A stretch of 64,000 nucleotides of DNA from assembly GCA_023014365.1 (NCBI GenBank), contig JAEBUN010000006.1, positions 992,001-1,056,000 on the forward strand, in the 5' to 3' direction. Source of the stretch: Lepiota brunneoincarnata. Its lineage: Eukaryota > Basidiomycota > Agaricomycetes > Agaricales > Agaricaceae. The translations under genes and the position numbers were made by a program. This document shows positions 22,668-33,438 of the stretch, piece by piece (the first letter of the stretch is position 1; every line of letters starts with the position of its first letter). The notes beneath the pieces are model-generated. The model was not told the DNA's origin, did not search any database, and saw only the letters and a list, made by a program, of their open reading frames with translations.

Positions 22668-24479
22668 ACACCCGCCACCACGCCACCAAAGAAATTCTCG
22701 GCCCGAGAATCCCCATCACCCCCTCCTCCCAAATCAAGGAAAAGAATCTCAGGACCAGGTATACAAAACCCGGATCCCAGGAGAAACCCTATCCCCACTC
22801 AAACACCATCTCCATTCTATCCTCCATCTCCGTTCGACTCACCCAATCCAAGTACATCAACACGTACAAGAACAAGTTTCGCTGACGAACTAGCAGAACG
22901 ACAAAGACTACAACACGAGAAAGAATTAAAAGAACACTACGAACAAGAAGAAAGAAAACGCAAGCAAGCCGAAGAATATCGTGCTAAAGTAGATCCATTA
23001 AACGACTACGAACTCCAAAAACTTAAGAACGCCCTCAAACAACCAAGAGGACTTTCCGCATCAGAAGAAAACTTACTCACGCGCCACGAATACGCCGTAA
23101 ATCAGGGAAAAACTCCCCAAACAGACAACGACTCCGACGTCTATATAACAGACGACAACCAATCGGATCCCGATCCACAACCACCTGCATTACCCGCACC
23201 AACCGTACCCTTAGCCCTACCGGCTCCACCCTTGCAACCAACACAACCCCCATCACCACCATCACCGCCACCACCCGGACAACTACAAATAATGGCCGCC
23301 GCAGCTACCCCAAAGGAGTTAGGACTCCTCAAACCCATCGCCTTCGATGGAACTAGAAGACTATTCGAAGATTGGATCTTCCAATGCGAAGTTTATGTGC
23401 TCGCCAATGCGACCACTTACAACACCGACCTCGCTAGGACTCTATTCGTCCTTTCGACAATGCAATCAGGAGATGCCCGAGCCTGGGCTAGACAATACCT
23501 CCACGAGAGAAACACCCAAACTCCACCAGGACAAACCATAGTCATGGAGTCATGGGACAACTTCACCGCCCGACTTAGGGCCGACTTCACCCCAGCAGAT
23601 GAACATGCGTACGCGCATACCAAACTCCAGACCCTGCACCAAACAGGCAAACCAATGACTGAATTCAATGCTCAGTTCAAAGAACTCGTCCGTCAATCCG
23701 GACTCACAGAAAATCGAACTCTAATCGATCTATACCGCAAAGCGATTGACCGCCGAATCGCTATGAAGATTGACGAATCGGAAAATCCTCCGACAACCAT
23801 CACCGCTTGGTATACCCGAGCCAATAAACTCGACGATAACTTCCGTCGAATTAATGCCCTCTACGGCGTCCCCAGAACCACGTTCCCTCAGAGGAACCAA
23901 TACCAACCCAACCGCGGACCAAGCCGTCCAAACAACAACGTGCCCTACGCACAATTCTACCAAAGGAGCAATGCTCCACGATTCACCCCACGCGACCCAC
24001 ACGCCATGGAAATAGACCATGCCACAATGGAAGAAGGATTCGAAGATCCTTACCCAGAAATCCCTCAACCGGACTATGCCGAAGAAGAACTTCAAGACTC
24101 CTTGGAGATAGATGCCGTTGTCACCGGACAACAAATTAAAGCTTACCAGAACCAAGAATGCTTCCGATGTGGAGCAAAAGACCACTGGGTTAGCAAATGC
24201 CCTCAACCCTCTCAAGCAAAACGCTTCCCAGGAATGCGCACAAACCCTCCTCGCCCTGCGCGAAACCCCAACCGTCCCTTCCCAGGACAACAAAACACTC
24301 GTCCCGGATTCCCGAACCGGAACGCCCAGCAATCCCCACAACGCAAGTACTCCCTTGCCGTTGCAGAAGTTGCATCTCAGATGCGCCAAATGGTCGACAA
24401 CCTCGACCCTGAACTCCAACAAGAACTCCACTCTGCGCTAGCCGAAGATCCGGAGATGCGTCCCTTCCAGGATTTTTAA
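22668..24479 (+). CDS. Gypsy C gag
   Basis: Frame open from 22668 without ATG until 23292 (ATAATGG), which I take as the simplest start, giving 395 residues. The upstream part encodes a Pro-rich stretch and a charged helix (ELAERQRLQHEKELKEHY). Capsid-like core: KELGLLKPIAFDGTRRLFED, WARQYLHERNTQ, WDNFTARLRADFTPADEHAY, MTEFNAQFKELVRQSGL. Knuckle CFRCGAKDHWVSKC at about 24160-24200, then an Arg/Pro/Asn-rich tail. Stop TAA 24477 arises because a GGG run seen in copy A is GG here (24452); with that base restored the frame would run on through the protease, as in A. Confidence 0.85.
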   Translation, partial: TPATTPPKKFSARESPSPPPPKSRKRISGPGIQNPDPRRNPIPTQTPSPFYPPSPFDSPNPSTSTRTRTSFADELAERQRLQHEKELKEHYEQEERKRKQAEEYRAKVDPLNDYELQKLKNALKQPRGLSASEENLLTRHEYAVNQGKTPQTDNDSDVYITDDNQSDPDPQPPALPAPTVPLALPAPPLQPTQPPSPPSPPPPGQLQIMAAAATPKELGLLKPIAFDGTRRLFEDWIFQCEVYVLANATTYNTDLARTLFVLSTMQSGDARAWARQYLHERNTQTPPGQTIVMESWDNFTARLRADFTPADEHAYAHTKLQTLHQTGKPMTEFNAQFKELVRQSGLTENRTLIDLYRKAIDRRIAMKIDESENPPTTITAWYTRANKLDDNFRRINALYGVPRTTFPQRNQYQPNRGPSRPNNNVPYAQFYQRSNAPRFTPRDPHAMEIDHATMEEGFEDPYPEIPQPDYAEEELQDSLEIDAVVTGQQIKAYQNQECFRCGAKDHWVSKCPQPSQAKRFPGMRTNPPRPARNPNRPFPGQQNTRPGFPNRNAQQSPQRKYSLAVAEVASQMRQMVDNLDPELQQELHSALAEDPEMRPFQDF

Positions 24480-27400
24480 AACGGAACACAGACCGATGCG
24501 CCCCTGCTCGTTCCCAGAAGGACACTATATATTCTCACTCTCAGAAGGACACTTTCTCGATAAATTCTGTACAACTACGACTCTCCCCGAATAAACGCTC
24601 TCTCTACCTACCCATCGAGATTTGGAGTGAACGGACATCAAAACCCGTGGCCATCACCGCCCTGATAGACTCAGGAGCTCAAGGGAACTTCATCTCCCAC
24701 AAAGTCGTTGAACGACATGGTTATCAAACCAAACGGCTAGACCAACCAATTCCTCTCAGCAACGTTGACGGAACTGACAATCAACATGGCAAGATCCATG
24801 AATACATCAAAATCAGAACCATCATCGATGGAAGAGACTGCACGCTAGAAGCGTACGTCACAAACACTGGTGAGAAGGACCTCATCATCGGATTTCCCTG
24901 GTTGGAACAATACAATCCCGACATCAACTGGAAGACCAAAACATTCTCTTGGAAACCTCAAATCGATCACCAGGACTTCTCGAAACTCCTCAGAACCCTA
25001 CGACGACCCGTCGAACTTAACTCCATCGCCATGGACATAATGGCTGGAAAAACCTCTCAACCCGAGGAAAATCCCGAAGAATACATCAACCTGTCAAATG
25101 TTGACCTCGACACCTTCTCTCTAGAAAGAGAAATGAACCCCATGCTTCTAACCCCATTAGAAGTAAACGCCAAAGCGACACACGCCACAACGCTCCACAA
25201 TGAGCAACATAACCCGACAAAATCGGCAAACCAAAAAGGAAAACAACCGGAATCAAACAAGGAACCACCCGAGATCCCTCGGAGATTCGCCCGATGGGCT
25301 AAAATATTCAACAAGAAAGCCTCCGAACGATTCCCACCATCAAGAACATTTGATCACGAAATCGAACTAAAACCGACATTCGAAGCAAAATCAATGAAAC
25401 CTTATCAAGTGGCACCTGCCGAAGAAAAAGCGCTAAAGGAATTCATAGACGAAAACCTCCGAAAAGGCTACATCCGCCCCTCAAAATCCCCTATGGCATC
25501 ACCCTTCTTCTTTGTTGCCAAGAAAGGAAGAGACCTCCGACCCTGCCAAGACTATCGTTATCTAAACGATCACACCATCAAAAACGCCTACCCAATCCCC
25601 ATGATTTCTTCTATCATGGATAAACTCAAAGGAGCTAAGTACTTTACTAAGCTCGATGTCCGCCTAGGATACAATAACGTCAGAATCAAAGATGGCGATC
25701 AATGGAAAGCAGCGTTCAAGACTCCCATGGGTCTTTTCGAACCAACTGTCATGTTTTTCGGACTTTGCAATAGTCCCGCGACGTTCCAACATATGATGGA
25801 CACACTATTCTCCGAAATAATGGAGGAAGGAGGAATCATCATCTACATGGATGATATCCTAATCTACGGTAAAACCCAGGAAGAAACCGACCAACTTACG
25901 GAAAAAGTACTGCAAATCCTGCAGGAAAACGACCTCTACCTCAAAACGGAGAAATGCGAGTTCAACAAACAACGACTCGAATATCTTGGCATGATCATCA
26001 CGCCAGACGAGATCAAAATGGATCCCGGAAAACTCAAGGGAATAGAAGATTGGCTCGTGCCAAAAACAGTCCGACACGTTCGGAAATTCATCGGATTTTG
26101 TAACTTCTACCGGAAGTTCATTTGCAGCTACTCCCACCACACCAAACCCCTGAACCAACTCCTTTCTAAATCAAACAAATTCGAATGGAAAGAAGAACAA
26201 CAGAAAGCGTTCGAAACGCTCAAAAACGAATTCTTAAAGGAACCGGTACTCCTCATGCCCGACTCCACAAAACCCTTCGAAATAGAAGCCGATGCTTCTA
26301 AATTCGCATCAGGAGCTGTCCTGTATCAATACGACATCAACGGAATACGGAAGCCCGTATCATTCTATTCAAAGACGTTCGGACCAGCGGAACGCAATTA
26401 TGACATCTACGACAGGGAACTCCTCGCTATTATCCGAGCCCTCGAAGAATGGCGCCACTATCTCCTTGGCAGCCCCCATACCATCCGTATCAGAACGGAC
26501 CACCAAAACCTCACATACTGGCGTAAACCCCAGAAAATCAACCGCCGACAAGCACGATGGGTCCAGACCCTCGCCGACTACAACTTCAAATTAGAACACG
26601 TCCCAGGATCAAAGATTCCTGCACCAGACGCCCTATCAAGACGTCCAGACCACATTCCTGATGAAGATAACGATAATGAAGACGTCACTATGCTTCCAAA
26701 CAATCTCTTTGTCGCCACTGCTGACATAGAAGATCAAAACTTGATCACAATACTCCCAGAACATCTCTTTATCGCCACCGTCGATACAAAACTCCAAGAA
26801 AGAATCACAGAATCACCAAAATACGACGCTAGAACCACCGAAGCGTTCAAACTCCTAAAAGAAGCCCACCCTAACACCGCCGATAAAGACTTCGGAACAG
26901 TTCCAACCCCGAACGGTTCACTCCTCACGTTCCAAGAACGTGTCATCATTCCAGAAGACCTCCAACTCAGACGCGATGTCATCGCAAGATACCACGACCA
27001 TCCTACACGTGGCCACCCTGGAGAACAGGAAACATATCGCCTTGCCAAGAAAGAAGTATATTGGCCAGGAATGTCAACGTTCATAAAGAACTACGTCAAA
27101 GGCTGTCCAGAGTGTCAGCAACACAAAATCATACGCAGACCGGATCGCGCACCGACTCAACCGATTCCTCCACCATCCTCTAAACGCCCATTTGCCCAGA
27201 TCTCATGGGATCTTATCACCGGTCTACCGCCTAGCGCTGGCCACAATGCGATATTGTCCGTGGTGGACCACGGCCTTACGAAGGGGGTAATTTTCATCCC
27301 AACCTCAGATCGATCAAACGCCGATGACATCGGACGACTATTAATAGAAAAAGTCTTTACCAGATTCGGACTACCCGACAAAATCATATCAGATCGAGAC

Positions 27401-28318
27401 CCCAGATTCGCCGCCAACTCCCTCCGACAACTAGCCAAACGCCTTAACATCCAACAGGCATTTTCAACCGCATACCATCCCCAGACAGATGGTTCCACAG
27501 AACGATACAATCAAGAAATCGAGACCTATCTCGCTATATACTGCACCAGAAATCCCCTCGACTGGTCAGAAACCCTTCCTATCGCCGAGTTCGCACACAA
27601 CTCCAAAATACATGCCTCAAGGCAGAAATCCCCATTCGAACTCATCATGGGATATAACCCTCCACCGATACCCACGGTAATGGAAACTTCGAACTTTCCA
27701 TCAGTAGACGAACGCATCAGACTCCTCGATGACGCCAGAAAAGAAGCACACGCAGCACACCAACTCTCCGCCGACATTATGAAACAAAGAACCAGAAGAA
27801 CTGTCAAACCCCTTGAAACACATCAGAAAGTATGGCTAGAAGCCAAGAACCTCAAACTTCCCTTCATCTCCAACAAAATATCCCCAAAACGACTAGGACC
27901 TTTCCCTATTTTGGAAGTCATATCGCCACTCACCTACAAAATAAAACTTCCGATCAAATGGAAGATACATCCGGTGTTCCACCGAAACCTCTTAACCCCA
28001 TATAACGAAACAGAAGCATACGGACCTCATCCGACGCCACCACCACCAGATATCATCAATGAAGAAGAAGAATACGAAATAGAAGCTATTCTCAACCACC
28101 GCCGACACCGGGGAAAACTCCAATACTACGTACATTGGAAAGGATACTCCCACACGGAGAACCAATGGATATCCGAAGAAGAACTCCACAATAACGCCGA
28201 TGAATACTTGGAAGAGTATAAAGAGATACATCAACTCAACAGCAACGACCAGGAACTACCCAGAACCTACCAGAAGCAACTTCGCTCTACCAACAAACGT
28301 ACTCAACAATGTCCATGA
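24480..28318 (+). CDS. Gypsy C pol: protease, RT, RNase H, integrase, chromodomain
   Basis: Open frame; 1223 codons counted from 24647 and also open upstream into the gag tail text. Protease ALIDSGAQGNF (Asp 8). RT core with [31 protein letters not shown] and YMDD at residues 400-403. RNase H begins [19 protein letters not shown]. Integrase: His 783 onward zinc site ending CPEC (820-823), catalytic Asp 855, Asp 916, Glu 952 (DD35E). Chromodomain about 1141-1190 with Tyr (EEYEIEAIL), Trp (VHWKGY) and Trp (NQWIS) in cage positions. No stop or missing catalytic residue. It encodes all enzymatic steps for reverse transcription and chromatin-targeted integration. Its last 10 nt overlap ORF3. Confidence 0.95.
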
Positions 28319-29331
28319 ACAACCTCGACCTCGTCCGTCCCCAATCCACTCCTCCCTTCTCCTCCTCCTCCACTACCTCTTCCGTCATCATCATTGACGA
28401 CCCCAATGTCGAAAGAAACTCCCCGACTCCAATCCCAAAGCCATGCCCATTCACGCCCTCCAATGCCTTCATCAACGTCAGAGACGAAACTCCTGATCCC
28501 AACACTACACCTGAACCAGAACCGGTAGCCGCCTTACCCATTCACTTCCATACAGCCGGAGTAAAGAACATCGAACCAATCACAACAAACGTAGAAGACT
28601 TACGCACCATCGCTTCTACTCAATTCCTTACCGACAAAGTCAACAAAGCCCCCATCAGCGACTACGACCGAGAAGTATGGTCGAACTACACCCATCACGT
28701 CAAACAGACAAAACTCCTCCACGACGCCTTCCACGCCCAACGAAAGTGGACCGAAAACTACGAGGCATTCCTCCTCACTCGTCAAGGACTCATGTCCCAA
28801 ATGCCAAGAAAGAAACAAACCAATACGGCAACTCCCAACAAAAACACTCCAACCCCCACGTCAGGAAGGAAGAACCCTGTCGGAAATAATAACCCCTTCC
28901 GCAAAAATGCCACCAAACCAACCCCAACACGGAATTCCCCTGCTCCTATCCAACAAATTCCAAACCCTAAACCCAACGACAGATCCCGATGCATTCAATG
29001 CAAACAAATCGGACACTGGGCGATGGACTGCCCCCAATTCGCATGCCTCGGTTGCAAACAATATGCCCCGGGTCATTATTCATACAATTGCATCAAATAT
29101 AGATGCCCACACTGCGGAGTATTCCAACCCCGTCACAAACGAACCGAATGTCCCTCGAAAGGAACAAGACATACACCATACAACAGACCTATGGTGACTC
29201 AACCCCAAAATATCCCATACACCCATTACCAATATTCGGGACTTGAATACCCTGAGGAAGACGACTTCGACGATGGATACGATAATATCGCCATGTCCAA
29301 TATATGCGGAGAACCAGTAGGAGATTTCTAA
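28309..29331 (+). CDS. Gypsy C ORF3, post-pol zinc-knuckle protein
   Basis: 340 residues, ATG at 28309 overlapping the end of pol by 10 nt in another frame. N-terminal third is Ser/Thr/Pro-rich with the hydrophobic-acidic run SSVIIIDDPN; the middle is helical (REVWSNYTHHVKQTKLLHDA); a Lys/Asn/Pro-rich linker precedes three Cys/His sites from residue 228: CIQCKQIGHWAMDC, CLGCKQYAPGHYSYNC and CPHCGVFQPRHKRTEC. The tail is acidic and ends SNICGEPVGDF. It occupies the env position but has no signal peptide or membrane span. Elements E and H carry relatives, so it is a family gene. A nucleic-acid-binding accessory role is inferred; true function unknown. Confidence 0.82.
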   Translation: MSMNNLDLVRPQSTPPFSSSSTTSSVIIIDDPNVERNSPTPIPKPCPFTPSNAFINVRDETPDPNTTPEPEPVAALPIHFHTAGVKNIEPITTNVEDLRTIASTQFLTDKVNKAPISDYDREVWSNYTHHVKQTKLLHDAFHAQRKWTENYEAFLLTRQGLMSQMPRKKQTNTATPNKNTPTPTSGRKNPVGNNNPFRKNATKPTPTRNSPAPIQQIPNPKPNDRSRCIQCKQIGHWAMDCPQFACLGCKQYAPGHYSYNCIKYRCPHCGVFQPRHKRTECPSKGTRHTPYNRPMVTQPQNIPYTHYQYSGLEYPEEDDFDDGYDNIAMSNICGEPVGDF

Positions 29332-29409
29332 ACTCCACTTAAAAACACAAACAGAAGAAGAAAAAGACATAAATGGTTATAGTGGAATATAACCTTAGAA
29401 ACGGGGTAA

Positions 29410-29826
29410 TGTTATCAGAAGTCCCCTTAAAACCCCCTTATCAGAAGCCTCACCGGAAGGAACTCTTATCAGAAGCACCCAAGTAATATAAATAGATAGA
29501 AGACCTGTCATCCTGAAACCATCAGAAGAACTATCAGAACAATCTATACTTAGATAGATAAGGATATGACTCACTTACCTGGGTCCAGACATATATAGAG
29601 GAGCATAGCCACACATAGTAGTATATAAGGATACTGTACCATACCCTTGTATCCTTATCTTAGTGTTATACAGTTCTTGCCTCCTATACCTCTTTGCCTT
29701 TAAACCGGCTGGACTATAGTGCTCCGTCGTCTCTAAGTCACGCCTAGTAGGACAAGACCAAGTCTGTATAGACATCTTGCCACGAACGCCGTGCTACTCA
29801 AGAGCGAACCCCTAACCCAGGTAACA
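29410..29826 (+). repeat. Gypsy C 3' LTR
   Basis: 417 bp, preceded by purine-rich AGAAACGGGGTAA; followed by TGTAC duplication and the resumed D LTR. Confidence 0.95.
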
Positions 29827-30536
29827 TGTACCGGTTTCCATTCCATTCGTAATCTGTTCGTAATCCGTTGTAACTATATCGGCCTCTGCTTCGCTCCGCA
29901 TGTAATCAGTACGAGTCATAGTTTGTAAGGCCAGTAGTATATATACTGTAGGTACTTGGCTTGTACTCCTCAGTCTGATAATCGATTTGAGCAGCAGACC
30001 AGCTCCCTGTTCTCTATCCTCTCCTCTCTTCTGCCTCACTCCGCTTTGGCCCCGACTTCCTGAAATACGGACTAGGACAGTAGGAGGGCACAGCACATAC
30101 GCTGAGGCTGCAAGTCCAACCCCCCGCCCGACGTACTCCGCCTCGGTCCCGAAGTCTACATACTGACTTCGCCCTGTCCCCCGGTTACCTTATATCAAGG
30201 TTACCACCCCGACCCTCCGCCTCGGTCCCGACCCGCACCGGCTCTAACAGCAAGCAAGTCTAAGGTGATACCAAAGATCAGGAACAAATACAGTGTATAA
30301 CAAGACAAAGCTAAGGATTACAAGTAATACTTAGGTCTATATATACTACTGGGGTGACTGGCATGTGATAAAAGAAAGAATCACATGCGAACGGGTGAGA
30401 ATCACAAGCCAATGGAGAACTAACTATAGACAGGCAGTGGCATGTGATAAATAAATATAGACAGGCATTGACAGCGGGCAGTGACATGTGATAAACAAAA
30501 ATAGACAGAGGAGCATGCAAGAAGAAAATGGTAACA

Positions 30537-31713
30537 TTACCCCCTTCTGATCTTCAAACTCTGTTTCGAAACTAATAGATGGCGGGATACGGGCATAGGA
30601 TGCAGGTCGTGGAAGTAATTATCTCTAGTCGTAGCCGTAACCATTGTAGGTGTAGTCATAATCATTGTATTGGCTGTCACCAATAATATCATATGTTTGT
30701 CCAAAGGTGTTGGGATAGCATTGTGCCGTCCTTTCAAGCGTGGCATTTCATTGATTCTGGTAGTAGACGGGGCAGGTCCACATGTAATGTCCGGGCATGG
30801 AGCAGTTGCAGTGATGGCAGGTGTATTGGGGGCAGCTATGCACCCAGTGGCCAACTTGATGGCACTCGAAGCAGCGATTTCTTCCAACATCATATGAATG
30901 GGTTGTCGTGGTTTGGGGTGTGATGGTGGGGGTGGTACAATGTCAAGGAGGTCTTTGGGGTAGGGGGTGGGTCTCCTGCTGTTGAAAGGCTTCCATTTGC
31001 TGAGTGAAGTTGTCCACTGTTTGTCGTCAAGTTTGGGGTGGTGGTGCGGAGGCGGGGGGTATGATAATAGGTGGGGTAGTAGGGCTTGGAGGTTGTTCAG
31101 GTCGAATTCGTTGGTGGGTAGAGTGAACAGGGACTTGTTGGGCTGGTCTGTCGGTTGGCATAGGTTGAATTGGACTAGAGATTGTGGGCGCAATCCGTAT
31201 ACTGGTTGTGGAGCTGCAATGCTTGGTGAAGATTTGGCAGAAGGTGGGGTCGGCCCACAGATGGTTGAATGTGTTTTGGTTTGCCTCTTTGACTCTTTTG
31301 ACACTTTGTTCAAGGCCGCAGAGGCAGAGGAGATTTTTGCGGAGTTGGAAGAAGCCATCACAAACTTCTGTTGATACTGCTGGCATTGGTGCGATAAGAA
31401 GTGAAAAGATGAGGGTAGAGGCACTGTTGACTTCATTAATATAGTCGCTAACAGTAGTGACAAGCAGGGGAGTGGGGATGGCAGTTGGCATATCAGTGAC
31501 GGGTGGAACGGGGCTGGGGGGAGTGGTCTGTTGTGGTACATGGCACAGGGGTGGTGTGTCTTCAGTGGTATTAAGGGTGCTCTTGACGAGGAATTGGTAG
31601 AGGATGCGGTTGGAGTCAGGTTGCACGGACAAGGACCTGGTTGTTCCATCTAATGTAGGCAGGGTAGAAATAAGAGCAGATTCAGATGGGAGAGATCGAA
31701 CGGAAGAAGGCAT
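30537..31713 (-). pseudogene. Gypsy H ORF3 (frameshifted)
   Basis: Two overlapping minus-strand frames (31713-31027 and 31649-30537) are the broken halves of one protein. The first half opens MPSSVRSLPSESALISTLPT and ends near 31027. The knuckle text is in a third reading of 30770-30880: CFECHQVGHWVHSC followed by CHHCNCSMPGHYMWTC, the same pair as in C and E ORF3. It lies directly upstream of the H purine tract and 3' LTR. The shifts make it inactive. Confidence 0.72.
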
Positions 31714-31739
31714 TGTGCTGTTAAATGAGATGGTGTGGT

Positions 31740-32135
31740 TTATTTACGGTAGAGGTGGCAGCGAGAATGGCATGGTTTCTTCATGGCTTTAAGAGAACGA
31801 ATAACAGGCATGTTCTTGTCGTTTCGGTTGAGTCCTTTGAGTTGCTTATACTCCATCAAGAATGCTACTGCATCTCTTTCATCATGTGTTTTGGGGATAA
31901 CTTCTCCATCCAGAGTTTTTGGTCTAATTTCATCTGGTACTGATTTAAAGTGGGATTCGGGTTCCCAGGTATTTTTGGATTTGGGCCATCCGAGCCATTT
32001 GACTAGGTATTCAAGGTGGTTTCGTTGTTTTTGGTGGTTTAGTATAGCTTCAATTTTGTATACTTCTTCACCTTCAACGGTTAAGGGTGGAGGTCGGATG
32101 TAGTTGGGTCCATACATTTTGGTTTCAGTGTACGG
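31740..32135 (-). pseudogene. Gypsy H chromodomain
   Basis: Minus-strand frame PYTETKMYGPNYIRPPP followed by a chromodomain (EEVYKIEAILNHQKQRNHLE, YLVKWLGWPKSKNTWEPESH) with a longer insert after it than in C. K2 interrupts at a Pro-Tyr codon pair; with one target copy removed the text LLMPYTETKMYG matches C LLTPYNETEAYG. Confidence 0.85.
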
Positions 32136-33438
32136 TGATACACCAATTTCACGCCTATACATGAATTCCGTACTCCGGAACGATTCTCTACATAGAATCA
32201 TTGGCTATATCATTAAAGAACTCTATAGAGGATTGGTACTATATCCCGTAGTAGCCAGTTCGACCGAACTAAGGATATTCAAGCCTCGGAAGTGTTCAAA
32301 CCAGCTCATTATCACTAAGCTTAGTGAACCAAGCTATCAGAACGCTCTCTGGAGGGATTCAGGGCTCTACATAGCCTATCGAGTATACCCCGGTCGCATC
32401 AAGGGACCTTACGAGCAGTTTTCCGATGAACCCGAATGCGTTTGAACATAAAAGAATGTACCTAGCAGCTGTCGCAGGCGTATTACATCTATAGCGAGTT
32501 CAATAATGATGACCGGACCACGGAACGGAACGTCCAATGTTCGGGAGGCAATACCCGATGCCCAAAACCCTAGAAATATCAAAGACTCCTAATTAACAAG
32601 TGCTTTGGGGGTCCCGGCACTTCGGCATACTACTTAACTGAGATTAATTACAATGGATCAAGGAATTGTCCATCCGCTATACATTCCGATCATAATTGAT
32701 CCAGAAACTTAACGCGCTTGCGTGGACGCAGAATAATGCAGATGAGCACGGAACACATCTGGCTGGATTGCCATTCGTTAATCAGAGAAAAACCCATAAC
32801 CCAGGGTGAGGTAGAAATGCTGCCGAACCTTCCAAAATGTTCTACAGTGCCTGTAACAATTAAGCTTATTGTTTTCTATTTCATATTTACTATCTCTCAT
32901 ATGTATCTAAACAATATAAATATGCTCGCACTTGTTCATGAAGAAGGAAGAGGTCTCACCCCCACTTCCACACGCAAGTCTGCAAGCCGTGATCAAGAAC
33001 GGTTTCAGAGGGCTATTTAGTGTGCGTCGTTAAGTGTGATTTCTTCGGTCGTCGACCAACCCAGAGACAGAGACAGAGACCAGAGTTTAGAGTTTAGAGT
33101 TCCAGAGTGCTAGAGACAGAGACAGAGACAGAGACCAGAGTCCAGAGACCAGAGACCAGAGACCAGAGACCCAGCGCTTTGAATTGGCAGGGATTGTCCT
33201 TTCATTGTTGCACCGTACGGCTAAGATAACTTCAACAGCTGTTTGTTAACCTCTAAAAACACTACTCTCTTGAATTTCGCTGTCAGAACGCACCCCCAGA
33301 ACACCCTAAAAGACGAAACTGTTCATTATCTATCTCATTCCACTTGTATTAGCTTAAGCTTATCGAATTGCGGCTAAGCTTAGTGAAAACAAGCCCACTA
33401 TCTATATTAAAACCAACGAAAGTTTCTCCACCTTTTCA
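32136..33438. repeat. Solo LTR K2 inside Gypsy H
   Basis: 1303 bp, inverted relative to K1 and near-identical apart from scattered substitutions and repeat-number changes. Target duplication ACGG (32132-32135) against ATGG (33439-33442), again 4 bp with a CpG transition. Carries the AGAGACAGAGACC form of the minisatellite at about 33060-33172. Confidence 0.82.

Larger units (their letters stand above)
21875..29826 (+). mobile_element. Gypsy C, young and nearly intact chromodomain element
   Basis: 7952 bp, LTRs 418 and 417 bp differing by one substitution and one single-base gap, perfect TGTAC target duplication. Order: hydrophobic pre-gag frame, gag, pol (1223 codons, all catalytic residues present), ORF3. 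The only visible lesion is the loss of one G near 24452 that separates gag from pol. Youngest insertion in the window by LTR divergence. Confidence 0.95.
13722..30249 (+). mobile_element. Gypsy D, full-length element carrying an antisense gene
   Basis: Plus-strand chromodomain Gypsy, about 8.6 kb without its own insertions. 5' LTR 13722-14381; 3' LTR 21633-21874 plus 29832-30249 (split by C). Target duplication GCAAG is perfect. Purine tract AAAGGGGGGGCAC precedes the 3' LTR. Gag is cut by a solo E-type LTR; pol has one frameshift. Between pol and the 3' LTR lies a 332-codon spliced gene on the opposite strand. Confidence 0.92.
21633..30249 (+). repeat. Gypsy D 3' LTR, split by element C
   Basis: 21633-21874 and 29832-30249 together match the 5' LTR; C entered with target duplication TGTAC (21870-21874, 29827-29831). 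Confidence 0.93.
13653..30536 (-). repeat. Gypsy H 3' LTR, split by element D
   Basis: About 351 bp when the D insertion is ignored: 13653-13721 and 30255-30536. D entered with target duplication GCAAG (13717-13721, 30250-30254). It matches 38754-39105 and solo copy 54954-55307. Confidence 0.9.

Noticed and set aside
31027..31374. Plus-strand frames opposite Gypsy H ORF3
   Set aside because: Shadow frames of the minus-strand ORF3 text; no homology to known domains and stops in other phases.
32718..33020. 100-codon frame inside solo LTR K2 (and its counterpart 8268-8552 in K1)
   Set aside because: Low-complexity junction of unrelated text, differs between copies in frame ends, no domain; kept as possible chance frame only.
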